From contig JAUCEP010000002.1 of NCBI GenBank assembly GCA_030348875.1, positions 3,117,001 through 3,181,000 of the forward strand: a stretch of 64,000 nucleotides of DNA. Direction: 5' to 3'. Under the pieces are notes generated by a model. The model ran no database searches. It saw only the letters and a program-made list of their open reading frames with translations, and was not told where the DNA came from. This document shows, piece by piece, positions 27,814 through 38,692 of this stretch. The stretch is from Ureibacillus composti. GTDB taxonomy: Bacteria > Bacillota > Bacilli > Bacillales_A > Planococcaceae. Numbering within the stretch: position 1 is the first letter of the stretch; each line of letters starts with the position of its first letter. The translations under genes and the position numbers were made by a program.

Positions 27814-28452
27814 TTATAAGTCATGAGTATCAGCTAAAGAAATAAATGCCTTTGTAATATTCGTTTTTGTTAAACGACCAATAATTTCTATTCCTTCTTC
27901 TTTTTCATTAATAACAGGCAAAGAATCGACTTGGCGCTCAATCAATTTTTTGGCTGCTAATATAAGAGAATCATTTTTTTTGCAATAAACAATATTTGGC
28001 ATTCTAGTCATTATAATATGTACAGGAATTTTCGTTAAATCCTGAGAACCAATACTTGTTCGTAATAAATCTTTTCTTGAAAGAACACCTTGTAAAAAAC
28101 CGTGATCATCAACAACAAAAAGTGTACCAACATCTTCTAAAAACATATGACAAATTGCATCATATACAGTCATATTTTCTGCCACAACTACAGGTACTGA
28201 TTGAAAATCCTTTACCTTTAAATTCATCATGGATTCAGTGACTGTTGCCATTGTTTTTTTACCTGAGTAAAAATAGCCAACACGCGGCCTTGCATCTAAG
28301 AAGCCAGCCATTGTTAGTATGGCTAAATCAGGTCTTAATGTTGCACGAGTCAAATTTAGCCGCTCTGCAATTTGCTCGCCTGTGATTGGTCCATTTTCTT
28401 TCACAATTTGTAAAATAGTGTCCTGACGCTTATTGAGTTCTATTGGACTCAC
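27814..28452 (-). CDS. ccpN: Transcriptional repressor of gluconeogenic genes CcpN
   Basis: CcpN represses gapB and pckA during glycolysis. The 212-residue protein has an N-terminal helix-turn-helix (ITGEQIAERLNLTRATLRPDLAIL) followed by two CBS domains (roughly 75-210) that bind nucleotides. The GTG at 28450-28452 gives the MSPIELNKRQ start that matches B. subtilis, although its ribosome-binding site is poorly spaced. It is divergent from the T-box/glyS unit and cotranscribed with yqfL. Confidence 0.93.
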   Translation of the reverse strand: MSPIELNKRQDTILQIVKENGPITGEQIAERLNLTRATLRPDLAILTMAGFLDARPRVGYFYSGKKTMATVTESMMNLKVKDFQSVPVVVAENMTVYDAICHMFLEDVGTLFVVDDHGFLQGVLSRKDLLRTSIGSQDLTKIPVHIIMTRMPNIVYCKKNDSLILAAKKLIERQVDSLPVINEKEEGIEIIGRLTKTNITKAFISLADTHDL

Positions 28453-28539
28453 CCGCCTCAATTAATGTTATACTGATTACTAAATTATTATATACTATTT
28501 TCATTATATTTGCTAAGAAATGAGTTGCATGCTAAAATA

Positions 28540-28568
28540 TTGACACAGTTGTCTTCTATTAATAATAT
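28540..28568 (+). promoter_or_regulatory. Candidate sigma-A promoter for the glyS T-box transcript
   Basis: A perfect -35 TTGACA (28540-28545), a 17-bp spacer and TAATAT (28563-28568) lie just upstream of the T-box leader. Confidence 0.65.
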
Positions 28569-28599
28569 TAATTAACAACTTATAATATTTTTAGGCAAT

Positions 28600-28958
28600 G
28601 ATAGGGATAAAAATATCTTTTCACCTCAGCGAGTAGGGATTGGTGTAAGCCTACAAAGAAAAGAGAAACGGCACCCTTGAGCCAACTTTTTAAAAGAGGA
28701 TTAGTAAATAGTTGAAACCTATTTTCTTGATGAATACGCTAAAAAACAGATTGAAAGCGTTTGTCAATCAAGGAAGGAGGGTCAGTTCAACCGGAGCGAA
28801 CATCATTAAGTTCGTGAGGATTGAACTGACACGAGTGACGCTGAGTGCGAACGCTTGCCAACTGTTTTTAATCAAGCGGGGTGGAACCGCGGGTGTATAC
28901 TACGCACTCGTCCCCGGGCAATCAAAAATGCCCGGAGACGGGTGCTTTTCTATTTTTT
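28600..28958 (+). promoter_or_regulatory. Glycyl T-box riboswitch
   Basis: The leader ends with the T-box sequence GCGGGGTGGAACCGCGGG (28876-28893) and a strong terminator (GCACTCGTCCCCGGGC paired with GCCCGGAGACGGGTGC, 28904-28944, then T-rich). Stem I landmarks are near 28627-28653, and a possible glycine specifier GGC is at 28670-28672. Uncharged tRNA-Gly should favour the antiterminator. Between Stem I and the T-box lies a large branched arm (28742-28869) with helices AAAAACAG/CTGTTTTT, AAGCGTTTG/CGAACGCTT and GTCAGTTCAA/TTGAACTGAC. Glycine T-boxes with an extra arm are known in Staphylococcus. The 5' limit is estimated. Confidence 0.92.
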
Positions 28959-28978
28959 TAATATAGGAGGAAATAAAC

Positions 28979-30367
28979 ATGACAGAAAAATCTATGGAAA
29001 CAATCGTAAGTCTTGCAAAACAACGTGGCTTTGTCTTCCCTGGTTCAGATATCTACGGAGGATTAGCTAACACTTGGGATTATGGTCCACTAGGTGTTGA
29101 ACTTAAAAACAATGTAAAAAAAGCTTGGTGGCAAAAATTTGTTCAAGAATCTCAATACAATGTTGGACTTGATGCTGCAATCTTAATGAATCCTCGTGCA
29201 TGGGTAGCTTCAGGACACGTTGGTAATTTCAACGATCCTATGATTGACTGTAAAGCATGTAAAGCACGCCACCGCGCAGATAAACTTATTGAGGAAGCTT
29301 CTCTTGAAAAAACAGGGAAAGAAATTATTGTAGATGGTATGAGCTTCGATCAAATGAAAGCAAAAATGGAAGAATTAGAAGTGGTATGTCCTGAATGTGG
29401 AAAAAATGACTTCACAGATATTCGCCAATTTAACCTAATGTTCAAAACTTTCCAAGGTGTAACAGAAAGTTCTACAAATGAAATCTATTTACGCCCTGAA
29501 ACAGCACAAGGAATTTTTGTTAACTTTAAAAATGTTCAACGTTCAATGCGTAAACGTACACCATTTGGGATTGCTCAAATCGGTAAATCATTCCGTAATG
29601 AAATTACTCCTGGTAACTTTACATTCCGTACTCGTGAATTCGAACAAATGGAACTTGAATTCTTCTGTAAGCCAGGTGAGGATCTTGAATGGCACGCATA
29701 TTGGAAAGAATTCTGTAAAAATTGGTTACTAAACCTTGGCATGAAGGAAGAAAGTATGCGTCTTCGTGACCATGAACAAGATGAATTATCTCACTATTCA
29801 AATGCTACAACTGATATCGAATTCCGCTTCCCATTTGGTTGGGGCGAACTTTGGGGTATTGCTGACCGTACTGATTATGACTTAAAACAACATATGGAAC
29901 ATTCAGGTGAAGATTTCACTTATATTGACCCAATTTCAAATGAGCGATATGTACCTTATTGTATCGAACCATCATTAGGTGCAGACCGTGTGACATTAGC
30001 ATTCCTTTGCGATGCTTATGACGAAGAAGAACTTGAAGGCGGAGATGTTCGTACAGTTTTACGCTTCCACCCTGCCCTTGCACCATTTAAGGCTGCTGTT
30101 TTACCACTTTCTAAAAAATTAGCAGACGAAGCTGGTCAAGTTTGGGATGATTTACGTAAGGCATTCCCTGTCGATTATGATGAATCACAATCCATTGGTA
30201 AACGTTATCGTCGCCAGGACGAAATTGGTACACCATTCTGTATAACTTATGACTTTGACTCTAAAGAAGACGGCCAAGTAACAGTACGTCACCGTGATTC
30301 TATGGAACAAGTTCGTATGCCAATTACAGAAGTTAAATCGTATATTGAAAAACATTTACAATTTTAA
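28979..30367 (+). CDS. glyS: Glycyl-tRNA synthetase, single-chain alpha2 type
   Basis: This enzyme charges tRNA-Gly. The 462-residue class II synthetase is the single-polypeptide type rather than the GlyQ/GlyS two-subunit type of B. subtilis. Visible features are the [18 protein letters not shown] start, the zinc cysteines in CKACKARH and CPECGKND, motif 2 [23 protein letters not shown] (divided across 200-225), and motif 3 with [13 protein letters not shown]. The ribosome-binding site is TAGGAGG. It is controlled by the upstream T-box and followed by a terminator. Confidence 0.97.
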   Translation: MTEKSMETIVSLAKQRGFVFPGSDIYGGLANTWDYGPLGVELKNNVKKAWWQKFVQESQYNVGLDAAILMNPRAWVASGHVGNFNDPMIDCKACKARHRADKLIEEASLEKTGKEIIVDGMSFDQMKAKMEELEVVCPECGKNDFTDIRQFNLMFKTFQGVTESSTNEIYLRPETAQGIFVNFKNVQRSMRKRTPFGIAQIGKSFRNEITPGNFTFRTREFEQMELEFFCKPGEDLEWHAYWKEFCKNWLLNLGMKEESMRLRDHEQDELSHYSNATTDIEFRFPFGWGELWGIADRTDYDLKQHMEHSGEDFTYIDPISNERYVPYCIEPSLGADRVTLAFLCDAYDEEELEGGDVRTVLRFHPALAPFKAAVLPLSKKLADEAGQVWDDLRKAFPVDYDESQSIGKRYRRQDEIGTPFCITYDFDSKEDGQVTVRHRDSMEQVRMPITEVKSYIEKHLQF

Positions 30368-30374
30368 TTCAAAT

Positions 30375-30416
30375 GAGGGCTGTCTAGTAACTCTAGACAA
30401 CCCTCCTTTTTTATTA
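30375..30416 (+). terminator. Terminator after glyS
   Basis: The stem GAGGGCTGTCTAG/CTAGACAACCCTC (one mismatch) is followed by CTTTTTT. Confidence 0.92.
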
Positions 30417-30501
30417 CAAAACTCCCATCCTTAATGAATAATTTTTCCCATTTAGGCATAATATTGGTAATGGGGATTATCACGTTTAAGGGGGATTAAA
30501 A

Positions 30502-30996
30502 ATGTTCTTTCAAGTATCTTCAAAACAAATCGTCGTTCCAAAAGAGCAAGAGGTTACAAAAGATTTATACGACCAACTCCAGTTCATTGTCACTACATTA
30601 CTTCAAAGAGAGATCCCATCAGGTAACGCAATGCACCATATTCTTTTTAAAGCGAATATTCAACTTGAAGAATTACGCCAATCCACCGCTTATCATCGCA
30701 AACATATTTCAATGAATAATAAAATCGGAATTTTTCACAAAGAGGCATATGAATTAACTCTTAAACAATTAAATCAACTTCAATTAATCATTGATTCATA
30801 TATAAGCTTGAACAATGAAGATGAACGCAAACGCTTGAATCGTCGGTTATCTTTAGTGGACAACCAAATCAACGACTTATATTTACAAGTAGATGAATTC
30901 ACAAAAGTTAAAAATAAAACAATTCGGGATATAGAAGAGAAGTTTTGGAAAGCAGTAAAAGAAGACTTATTTCCTTTGTTAGCAGAAATAAGATAA
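30502..30996 (+). CDS. Uncharacterised 164-residue protein
   Basis: I do not recognise this protein. It is soluble and helical, with no signal peptide, and has several heptad-like stretches (LTLKQLNQLQLIIDSYISL, and RRLSLVDNQINDLYLQVDEF) that suggest coiled-coil or bundle structure. The ATG follows AAGGGGG. It is a single plus-strand gene between glyS and recO with its own terminator, which supports expression. It is in the position where no gene exists in the B. subtilis order. Confidence 0.75.
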   Translation: MFFQVSSKQIVVPKEQEVTKDLYDQLQFIVTTLLQREIPSGNAMHHILFKANIQLEELRQSTAYHRKHISMNNKIGIFHKEAYELTLKQLNQLQLIIDSYISLNNEDERKRLNRRLSLVDNQINDLYLQVDEFTKVKNKTIRDIEEKFWKAVKEDLFPLLAEIR

Positions 30997-31019
30997 TTTA
31001 TATCTCTTGATAATGAAAG

Positions 31020-31053
31020 TGACCGATTCAATTACTAATAATCGGTCATTTTT
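31020..31053 (+). terminator. Terminator after the 30502-30996 gene
   Basis: The 9-bp stem TGACCGATT/AATCGGTCA is followed by TTTTTAT. Confidence 0.9.
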
Positions 31054-31076
31054 ATATAATTTATTTTACACTCCAT

Positions 31077-31105
31077 AAAAAACACCAACTCAAATATGTG
31101 GGTTG
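31077..31105 (-). terminator. Probable terminator after recO
   Basis: On the minus strand CAACCC and GAGTTG form an imperfect stem around ACATATTT, followed by GTGTTTTTT. It is short but directly downstream of the recO stop. Confidence 0.55.
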
Positions 31106-31112
31106 CATTTTC

Positions 31113-31892
31113 TTATTCGCTCTGATTTGGTTGTTTTCTAAATAGGAGTTCAGGTGTTCTTTCCAATTGTTCAATAAATGTACGTGATTTTAACCGCATA
31201 CCTGTTTGTTCCTCATAGATTGTCGTCACTATTTTTTTTATAAATTGTTTTGTCTCCCGTTTTAAATCTAGTTTTCCAACTTGCTCAATTGGTACACTAT
31301 GAAACATTCGAATTAGTTGAAGTTGCTTTGGTGTTAACCGAATAATATACGGATCTAAATGAAAACAACGATGACATAGAAACCCACCTTGTGAGAAAGA
31401 ATACGCAAACTCCCCATCTACTGACCCACAAGAAGCACATGCATGCAGAATAGGCTGAATACCTGCGTAAGGAAGTAGCTTCCAATCTACAAACAATGTA
31501 ATTGCTTCTGGGTCGTATCCCTCTTCAATTGCATGTAATGATTGTTGTAAAACCTCAAAAGCAAAAGGCTCTGGCCGTCCTTCCTCAATTAATCTATCAA
31601 TTAATTCAACTATATAACTTGCATATGCCGTAGCAATAATATCCGTCTGTATAGTTCGCATTGAATCTAAATGTTCGCCCTGTTGGAGTGTTCCCATTCC
31701 CGTAGTTCTTTGTATCATATAGACCCCATGCATAAAGGTTTGAGTTATACCAGCTAATCGACTTGTTGGTTTTTTAGCCCCTCGAGCCATTGCTGCTACC
31801 TTCCCAGCCTCTCTTGTCATTAATGTTACGATTTTATTAGATTCACCATAGGATTTTGTTTTTAGAACGATTCCTTCCCATTTGTTGAGCAT
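31113..31892 (-). CDS. recO: DNA repair protein RecO
   Basis: RecO loads RecA with RecR and anneals single strands. The roughly 259-residue protein has an N-terminal OB fold (WEGIVLKTKSYGESNKIVTL) and a helical middle. The C-terminal zinc site is CASCG ... CHRC near 150-175. The ATG at 31890-31892 is preferred because AAGGAAG lies eight bases upstream; an upstream GTG would overlap the ribosome-binding site. It follows era, separated by a terminator hairpin. The small yqzL gene of B. subtilis is not present between them. Confidence 0.95.
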   Translation of the reverse strand: MLNKWEGIVLKTKSYGESNKIVTLMTREAGKVAAMARGAKKPTSRLAGITQTFMHGVYMIQRTTGMGTLQQGEHLDSMRTIQTDIIATAYASYIVELIDRLIEEGRPEPFAFEVLQQSLHAIEEGYDPEAITLFVDWKLLPYAGIQPILHACASCGSVDGEFAYSFSQGGFLCHRCFHLDPYIIRLTPKQLQLIRMFHSVPIEQVGKLDLKRETKQFIKKIVTTIYEEQTGMRLKSRTFIEQLERTPELLFRKQPNQSE

Positions 31893-31935
31893 AGCTGGCA
31901 CTTCCTTTAAATTTAACTGTTGCTTATATATAAAA

Positions 31936-31968
31936 AGAACACCTACAAAACATTGTAGGTATTCTTTT
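31936..31968 (-). terminator. Terminator between era and recO
   Basis: A 14-bp stem with one mismatch (AAGAACACCTACAA with TTGTAGGTATTCTT) is followed on the minus strand by a T-rich tail (TTTTTATATATAA). It ends the ybeY-dgkA-cdd-era transcript before recO. Confidence 0.85.
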
Positions 31969-31993
31969 AGCCCTAATCAATCTCTTAATTAAA

Positions 31994-32907
31994 TTAATAT
32001 TCGTCTTCTCGATAGCCAAAGTCACGTAAATGTGTTGATTTATTACGCCAATCCTTTTGTACTTTTACCCAAAGTTCTAAATAGACTTTAGAACCTAAAA
32101 GTAATTCAATGTCTTTTCTTGCTAAAGTACCAACTTCTTTTAATAATGCGCCTCGTTTCCCAATGACTATACCCTTTTGGGAATCTCTTTCAACCATGAT
32201 TGTTGCCTGAACACGAATCATATTTTCATTTTCATCATCTCGTTTAATGCGGTCAATGACTACAGCAATTGAATGAGGAATTTCTTCACGTGTTAAATGA
32301 AGCACTTTTTCACGAATTAACTCTGAGATAATAAATCGTTCAGGGTGGTCTGTCACTTGGTCAGCAGGATAATATTGTGGGCCTTGTGGTAAGTATTTTT
32401 CAATGACTTCCAATAAATTATCAACATTGTTCCCTTGAAGCGCAGAGATTGGAACAATTTCAGCAAAATTATATTTCGACTTATATGAGTCAATAATTCC
32501 AACAAGCTCATCTGGATGGATTTGATCAATTTTATTTACAACTAAAAATACCGGAGTTTGAGTCCCTTCAAGTAATTCTAAGATAAACTCGTCTCCCTTA
32601 CCAAGTCCTTGTTCAGCATTTACCATAAACATAATTGCATCGACTTCTCGTAAAGTATTTTTGGATACTTTAATCATAAATTCGCCTAATTTATGTTTTG
32701 GTTTATGAATTCCTGGCGTATCAATAAAAATCATTTGGCTTTGTTCTCTTGTTAGAACACCTTGAATTTTATTGCGTGTTGTTTGTGGTTTATCAGACAT
32801 AATGGCAATTTTTTGCCCAATTACTCGATTAAGAAATGTAGATTTACCTACATTTGGTCGTCCGATAATTGATATAAAACCTGATTTATAATTACTGTTT
32901 TCTTGCA

Positions 32908-32908
<1 letters not shown>
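31994..32908 (-). CDS. era: Ribosome-assembly GTPase Era
   Basis: Era binds 16S rRNA near its 3' end and couples 30S maturation to growth. The 304-residue protein has G1 GRPNVGKST near residue 17, the TTRNK effector loop, G3 [16 protein letters not shown] near 63, G4 NKID near 125 and G5 SALQG near 154. The C-terminal KH domain carries [13 protein letters not shown]. Its start overlaps the cdd stop as TAATG. Confidence 0.97.
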
Positions 32909-33662
<754 letters not shown>

Positions 33663-33676
<14 letters not shown>

Positions 33677-34151
33677 TAAAATCACGACCTAAGCCAAAAG
33701 ATGATAATATTTCATCTTGCTTACCAAACATCGTTTTTTCGTCTTCCGGTGTCATATGGTCGTAACCTAATAAGTGTAAAAAGCCATGGACTGCTAAAAA
33801 GCCAAGTTCACGTTCAAAAGAGTGACCATACTCCACAGCTTGTTCTTTCGTACGATCAGTTGAAATAATGATGTCACCTAAAACACGCGGAATCCCTTCT
33901 CCAACAATTTCTACTTCACCTTCACCTAATTCTTCTAAGGCAAAAGATATAACATCAGTTGGTTGATCTTTGTCTCGGTACTGCTTGTTAATTTCATGAA
34001 TAGCTTCATTCGTAACGAATGTAACAGATACTTCGCTACCATCCTCAATCATTTCTACTTCAGACGCATGTTGTAGTAGTTTTTCAACTAATTCCATATG
34101 CTCTTCTTTTACTTCATTTGTTTCATCTAAAAAATCAATTACTAAGGCCAT
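33663..34151 (-). CDS. ybeY: Endoribonuclease/rRNA maturation factor YbeY
   Basis: YbeY takes part in 16S rRNA 3' processing and ribosome quality control. The 162-residue protein has the zinc-binding [11 protein letters not shown] motif near residue 120. The conserved [13 protein letters not shown] and GDIIIS segments are also present. I chose ATG 34149-34151 because GGAGG lies at correct spacing, rather than the further-upstream start. Confidence 0.95.
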
Positions 34152-34261
34152 TCTTTTCCTCCAACTCACATAGTAGTCCATCTGATGAAAACATACTTTT
34201 AATCAGATGGTGGTTTCTATATCTTACGTTCTTATTTTATGATAACCGTTTAAAAAAGAAG

Positions 34262-36385
34262 TTAGCCTTCTTTTGGATACTCAATTCGCGAATGGAAAAT
34301 ACCATTTAACGTCTCGCATAATACTTCTTCAATTATTTTTAATTCTTTTATTGATACATCACAATCATCAAATTGATTTTCTTGTAAACGCCCTTTAATA
34401 ATTGAATGCACTAATTCTTGAATTTTCTCAGGATTCGGTTGTTTCATTGAACGAACAGCAGCTTCTACACTATCTGCTATGTTAACTACTGCCGCCTCTT
34501 TTGTTTGTGGTTTTGGACCAGGGTATGCGAAATCATTTTCATTGACTTCTTGCCCTTCCTCTTTTGCTTTAAAAAGGAAGTATTTTAACTTACCTGTACC
34601 ATGATGCTGCAAAGCAATATCAATAATTTCTTGCGGCATTTTGTGTTTTCTCAAAAGATCTGCTCCATCTGTCGTATGGGCAATAATAATTTCCGCACTT
34701 CTTTGAGGAGGTAAGGAATCATGAGGGTTAATACCCGACACTTGATTTTCAATGAAGAAAGCTGGCCTACGGGTTTTACCTACATCATGATAATAACAAC
34801 CTACTCGAGCTAATAAACCATCTGCCCCAATCGCTTCACATGCTGCTTCAGCCAAATTAGCAACCATTACACTGTGATGATAAGTACCAGGTGTTTCCGT
34901 CAATATTTTTTTCAGTAATGGATGATTAGGATTCGTTAATTCAATTAGTCTCATTGTCGACAATAGCCCAAAGGCTGATTCAAAAAATGGTAACAAGCCC
35001 ATTGTTAAAGCACCTGATAATAATGCAGAAACAATTCCAGCTATAGCATAAAACATTAGCTCGACAAGGCCATAGTTTGTTTGTGACATTAACAAATAAC
35101 AAGTAATAAATAATAAATTGGTTGCAGAGACAATCCCCACCACATGTAGTAAATGGGCATTTGTTTCTATCTTACGTACAAAGAATAGACTGGATAATCC
35201 GCCAAATAAAATGTAAAGCGCTATATCCATCTGTAAGACTGCAGAATACCCCTCTTGGAAAATGACTCCTGCAGAAGTAGCTGTTAATACAGTAACTAGT
35301 ATTGCTGCTTTTTCAGTAGCTAATAACCTAACTAGCATTGTAGCTAGTGCGGTTGGAAATAGAAAAGAGACTGCTACATCGAACTCTGTCGTAACGAGAC
35401 TCATTAACTTCATTAAAATAACTGACAGTGAATAAACAATCGTAGATAATAAGACTGAATTTACTTTTTTTGAAGTTTCTATTTTCTCACGATCAAAATA
35501 AATGAATAAAAATGCCATTTGGATAAAAATTAACATCATTAATCCAACAACAGGTTTTAGTGATGTATTGTTATTTAATAATCCAAGAAACTCTAACTGA
35601 CGATAGACTTCGCGGTCAATTAATTCACCCTCTTGGACAATGATTTGCCCTTGAAGAATTCTTGTTGGCTCTACTGCTTCACGAGCTTGCTGTTTTAACT
35701 CTTCTGTTTGATTTTCATCTAACAATTCTGTTTCTGAAATTGCAGCCCTACCAATAACTATTAGTGCACTTTGTAATGCTTCTTCTACTTGAAGCTGTTG
35801 CCTAATTTTACTTTCTATTTCATTTCGTTGAGAGGTAATTTGCTCATATCTTATTGGCTCATTAAGTGTTGTTTCCACTAATTTCGAGATAGTTTTACTT
35901 GCAGAAACAATGTTTTCCTCATTCGATGTTAACAATATTTGTAGATGATAATTAGTTAATGATAATTGAGATTGACTGTCTGTAATATCTTTTAATCTTT
36001 TTCTCAGTTCTTCAATTTGCTCTTCAATGGGTGGTTTACTATCTTTGTCTAAAGTCTTATATTCCGATCTCAAATCTATAACGATATCTAAAATACTAGT
36101 GACGAGCGCCGATCTATGCTCTGCTATTTCTTTATTGAATACGTATACAGGTTCAACCGCTTGCTCTGCACTATCCCTCTCCTGTTCAGTCTTTGCTGTA
36201 TCTTCTAACGTTTTCGCTGAGCGAATAGTCTCCGGAGCTAATTGAAAAGGTTGTATATCATATGTAATTCCACGAACATTCCCAACCATCATAAAGAATT
36301 GTAAAAGTCCTGTTATGAAAAGTACTATGACCAAAAAAGTACGAAAACTTATTAAATTCATAATTTTGTTTAAGTGCCTATCCAT
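34262..36385 (-). CDS. pgpH: Membrane HD-domain cyclic-di-AMP phosphodiesterase PgpH (YqfF)
   Basis: PgpH degrades the second messenger c-di-AMP. The roughly 707-residue protein has an N-terminal membrane helix and a long extracellular 7TMR-HD domain (roughly 40-280). About seven more helices follow, and then a cytoplasmic HD domain with ETPGTYHHSVMVANLAE, YYHDVGKTRRPAFF and the second HHGTG pair. The ATG at 36383-36385 follows GGGGG by seven bases. It sits between phoH and ybeY, as in B. subtilis. Confidence 0.94.
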   Translation of the reverse strand: MDRHLNKIMNLISFRTFLVIVLFITGLLQFFMMVGNVRGITYDIQPFQLAPETIRSAKTLEDTAKTEQERDSAEQAVEPVYVFNKEIAEHRSALVTSILDIVIDLRSEYKTLDKDSKPPIEEQIEELRKRLKDITDSQSQLSLTNYHLQILLTSNEENIVSASKTISKLVETTLNEPIRYEQITSQRNEIESKIRQQLQVEEALQSALIVIGRAAISETELLDENQTEELKQQAREAVEPTRILQGQIIVQEGELIDREVYRQLEFLGLLNNNTSLKPVVGLMMLIFIQMAFLFIYFDREKIETSKKVNSVLLSTIVYSLSVILMKLMSLVTTEFDVAVSFLFPTALATMLVRLLATEKAAILVTVLTATSAGVIFQEGYSAVLQMDIALYILFGGLSSLFFVRKIETNAHLLHVVGIVSATNLLFITCYLLMSQTNYGLVELMFYAIAGIVSALLSGALTMGLLPFFESAFGLLSTMRLIELTNPNHPLLKKILTETPGTYHHSVMVANLAEAACEAIGADGLLARVGCYYHDVGKTRRPAFFIENQVSGINPHDSLPPQRSAEIIIAHTTDGADLLRKHKMPQEIIDIALQHHGTGKLKYFLFKAKEEGQEVNENDFAYPGPKPQTKEAAVVNIADSVEAAVRSMKQPNPEKIQELVHSIIKGRLQENQFDDCDVSIKELKIIEEVLCETLNGIFHSRIEYPKEG

Positions 36386-36552
36386 TCTGCACCCCCAAGA
36401 TAGCATATATACTAGTTTACCAATTTATTAATAGTTTTTCATGATTTGTTATGTATTCTTTTAATAAAATTAGTAATAATTTATGTAATGATTTTTACAA
36501 AGCCATTTACAGACAATTTGACGTTCATTTACATTCAAATTATAAAAATAAA

Positions 36553-36589
36553 AAAAGTTGTCTCAAAGGTACGTCCAGAGACAACTTTT
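36553..36589 (-). terminator. Terminator between phoH and pgpH
   Basis: The 12-bp stem AAAAGTTGTCTC/GAGACAACTTTT has a T run on the minus strand. It separates phoH from pgpH transcription. Confidence 0.88.
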
Positions 36590-36607
36590 ATTTGATGTTC
36601 CATACAA

Positions 36608-37564
36608 TTATAATTCTTGGTCGGTGTAAGCTTTAATAACTTTTGAAACCAGTGGATGACGTACAATGTCACCTGCTTCTAAAGTTTGGAAGTGTATATC
36701 TTTTACATATTTTAAAGTCCGTTCAGCAATGATTAAACCAGATTCGGTATTTTTAGGTAAATCAATTTGGGTTTTATCCCCAGTGATGACCATTTTTGAA
36801 CCAAACCCTAAACGAGTTAAAAACATCTTCATTTGCATATGCGTAGTATTTTGAGCCTCATCAAGAATTACAAAGGCATCATCTAATGTACGTCCGCGCA
36901 TATATGCTAATGGTGCAATTTCAATTGTACCTCTCTCGATTAAACGACCCGTTTGTTCTGCACCATATATATCATGCAAAGCGTCATAAAGTGGACGTAA
37001 ATATGGATCAACTTTTTCTTTTAAATCCCCAGGTAAAAAACCTAATGATTCACCAGCTTCAACTGCTGGACGAGTTAAAATGATTCGTTTTACATGTCCA
37101 TTTTTTAATGCCTGTGTGGCCATTACAACAGCTATATAAGTTTTCCCAGTTCCAGCTGGTCCAATTCCAAATACAAGGTCATTATGGCGAATTGCTCTTA
37201 TGTACTCGCGCTGACCAATTGTTTTTGCTCGAATCGGTTTACCTTTAGAAGTGCGTGCGATTTCCTCATCATATAGCTCTGCAAAATATTCAATTGTACC
37301 TTTATTTAACATTTCGATTGCAGTCGAAACATCACGTAAATCAATATTAATTCCTTTACGAATTACTTTTATTAGCTCTTTTAATAGAACAGTCACCTGT
37401 TGTTTTTGCTGACCTTCTCCTGCAATTTGAATAACTTCACCACGAGTAATAATTTGAACTTTAAATGTTTCTTCAATTAATTTTAAATTGGCATCTGACA
37501 TTCCAAGTAGCATGACAGCTTCATTCGGGTTTTCAACTTGTAATTCTGATAGTTGTTCTGACAT
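36608..37564 (-). CDS. phoH: PhoH family ATPase
   Basis: This is a cytosolic PhoH/YbeZ-type NTPase, often linked to YbeY and RNA metabolism. The 318-residue protein has an N-terminal KH-like region. Walker A GPAGTGKTY is near 136, RPAVEAGESLGFLPGDL near 165 and Walker B FVILDEAQN near 230. It lies four bases after yqfD and upstream of pgpH and ybeY. Confidence 0.95.
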   Translation of the reverse strand: MSEQLSELQVENPNEAVMLLGMSDANLKLIEETFKVQIITRGEVIQIAGEGQQKQQVTVLLKELIKVIRKGINIDLRDVSTAIEMLNKGTIEYFAELYDEEIARTSKGKPIRAKTIGQREYIRAIRHNDLVFGIGPAGTGKTYIAVVMATQALKNGHVKRIILTRPAVEAGESLGFLPGDLKEKVDPYLRPLYDALHDIYGAEQTGRLIERGTIEIAPLAYMRGRTLDDAFVILDEAQNTTHMQMKMFLTRLGFGSKMVITGDKTQIDLPKNTESGLIIAERTLKYVKDIHFQTLEAGDIVRHPLVSKVIKAYTDQEL

Positions 37565-37567
37565 AGA

Positions 37568-38692
37568 TCAATCTCCTTGGTCTATAGGATATTCTTTCGC
37601 GATGTTTTCATTTACCAAAAATAGGACTTTCCCTTTTACTTTATCATCATCGAAAGTAACGTGCAAAATGTTTTCCTTCTTTATAATTGTTTTGGGCGGT
37701 AAGGATTTTAATATTTTTTCGTGCAATAGAGGCAAAATGAACGATTCCATGTCTTTTTCGGTTATTTCTTCCGTAACCGTATTGAACTTTTGAGTCCTTT
37801 TGATTTCGATATAATTTGAGAGCCACTTTGGTAAATTGACTTTTTGAAACGATTGTCCCTGCTCCTTTTCATCACTTATTTTGAAATCAATTTCCCACTG
37901 TTTTTCACTAGTTGAAACAAATTCCACTTTCTTCGGAATTGTAAATTCAGTTTCTAACCAATAATCCGCATAAACTTCACCAGAAGCTCCAATTGCTACG
38001 GATTTGTCTCCAACAGTAATAACCCCTGATACAAGTGTATCCCCTTCATATACAGTAGTATTCGGAAATACGCGACGTTCACCGCTAGAAATTTCAAAAT
38101 GTGTAATGACACCACTTTTTGCTGCTACTAAATGATGCAATTTTTCACTTTTTTGATCTTTTATATTAGTTATAGGAGCGAGTTGCGGCACGATCGTCAT
38201 GCTACTACCCTTTTTAAAAATATGAACCCAAGATAATTGTCTCATGTCCTCCATAATAGATTGTCTAATCTCAAAGTCAGATTCTATATTCTTTTTAAGA
38301 ATCGGACTATCTAAAGATAATTTTTCATCTATTAATTTTTCTACAGCCACCCTCATTTCAGGTGTGTCGGCCTGAACATTTACATCCCAAATAAATTGCG
38401 AAGAAATGATTGGGATTGAAATTAATAATAATAACCCAATTGCAGTCCAAGCATCCGGTTGAAATATTCTCGACTTCTGTAAATAGCGAATTTTTACTTT
38501 TAAATGAAATTTACTTCTGACATTACGTACAATCTTTACATCTTTGCGGGCAATTTCGAATCGTACTTCTTTTTCTAGATGTTTCAAATTCTTTATTTTT
38601 ACTTTCCTTGCATGTAGAAGTTGTATAAAATCGTGAACTTTATTATCTTTTGAAACTCTGATTTCAACAGGGCGGTTATCGAATTTTTTCAT
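37568..38692 (-). CDS. yqfD: Sporulation protein YqfD
   Basis: YqfD is a membrane protein made in the mother cell under sigma-E in B. subtilis. The 374-residue protein has one clear membrane helix near 95-113 (AIGLLLLISIPIISSQFIW). It continues into a large extracytoplasmic region with VFPNTTVYEGDTLVSGVI near 210-226, typical of YqfD. The start overlaps yqfC by 17 bp. Its precise function in sporulation is not known. Confidence 0.9.
   Translation of the reverse strand: MKKFDNRPVEIRVSKDNKVHDFIQLLHARKVKIKNLKHLEKEVRFEIARKDVKIVRNVRSKFHLKVKIRYLQKSRIFQPDAWTAIGLLLLISIPIISSQFIWDVNVQADTPEMRVAVEKLIDEKLSLDSPILKKNIESDFEIRQSIMEDMRQLSWVHIFKKGSSMTIVPQLAPITNIKDQKSEKLHHLVAAKSGVITHFEISSGERRVFPNTTVYEGDTLVSGVITVGDKSVAIGASGEVYADYWLETEFTIPKKVEFVSTSEKQWEIDFKISDEKEQGQSFQKVNLPKWLSNYIEIKRTQKFNTVTEEITEKDMESFILPLLHEKILKSLPPKTIIKKENILHVTFDDDKVKGKVLFLVNENIAKEYPIDQGD

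Noticed and set aside
28712..29070. Open frames within the T-box leader
   Set aside because: The sequence is fully explained by T-box helices, terminator and the start of glyS; no ribosome-binding sites fit.
34178..34210. Inverted repeat CCATCTGAT/ATCAGATGG between pgpH and ybeY
   Set aside because: Only 9 bp with a 15-base loop and no T run; too weak to name as a terminator or operator.
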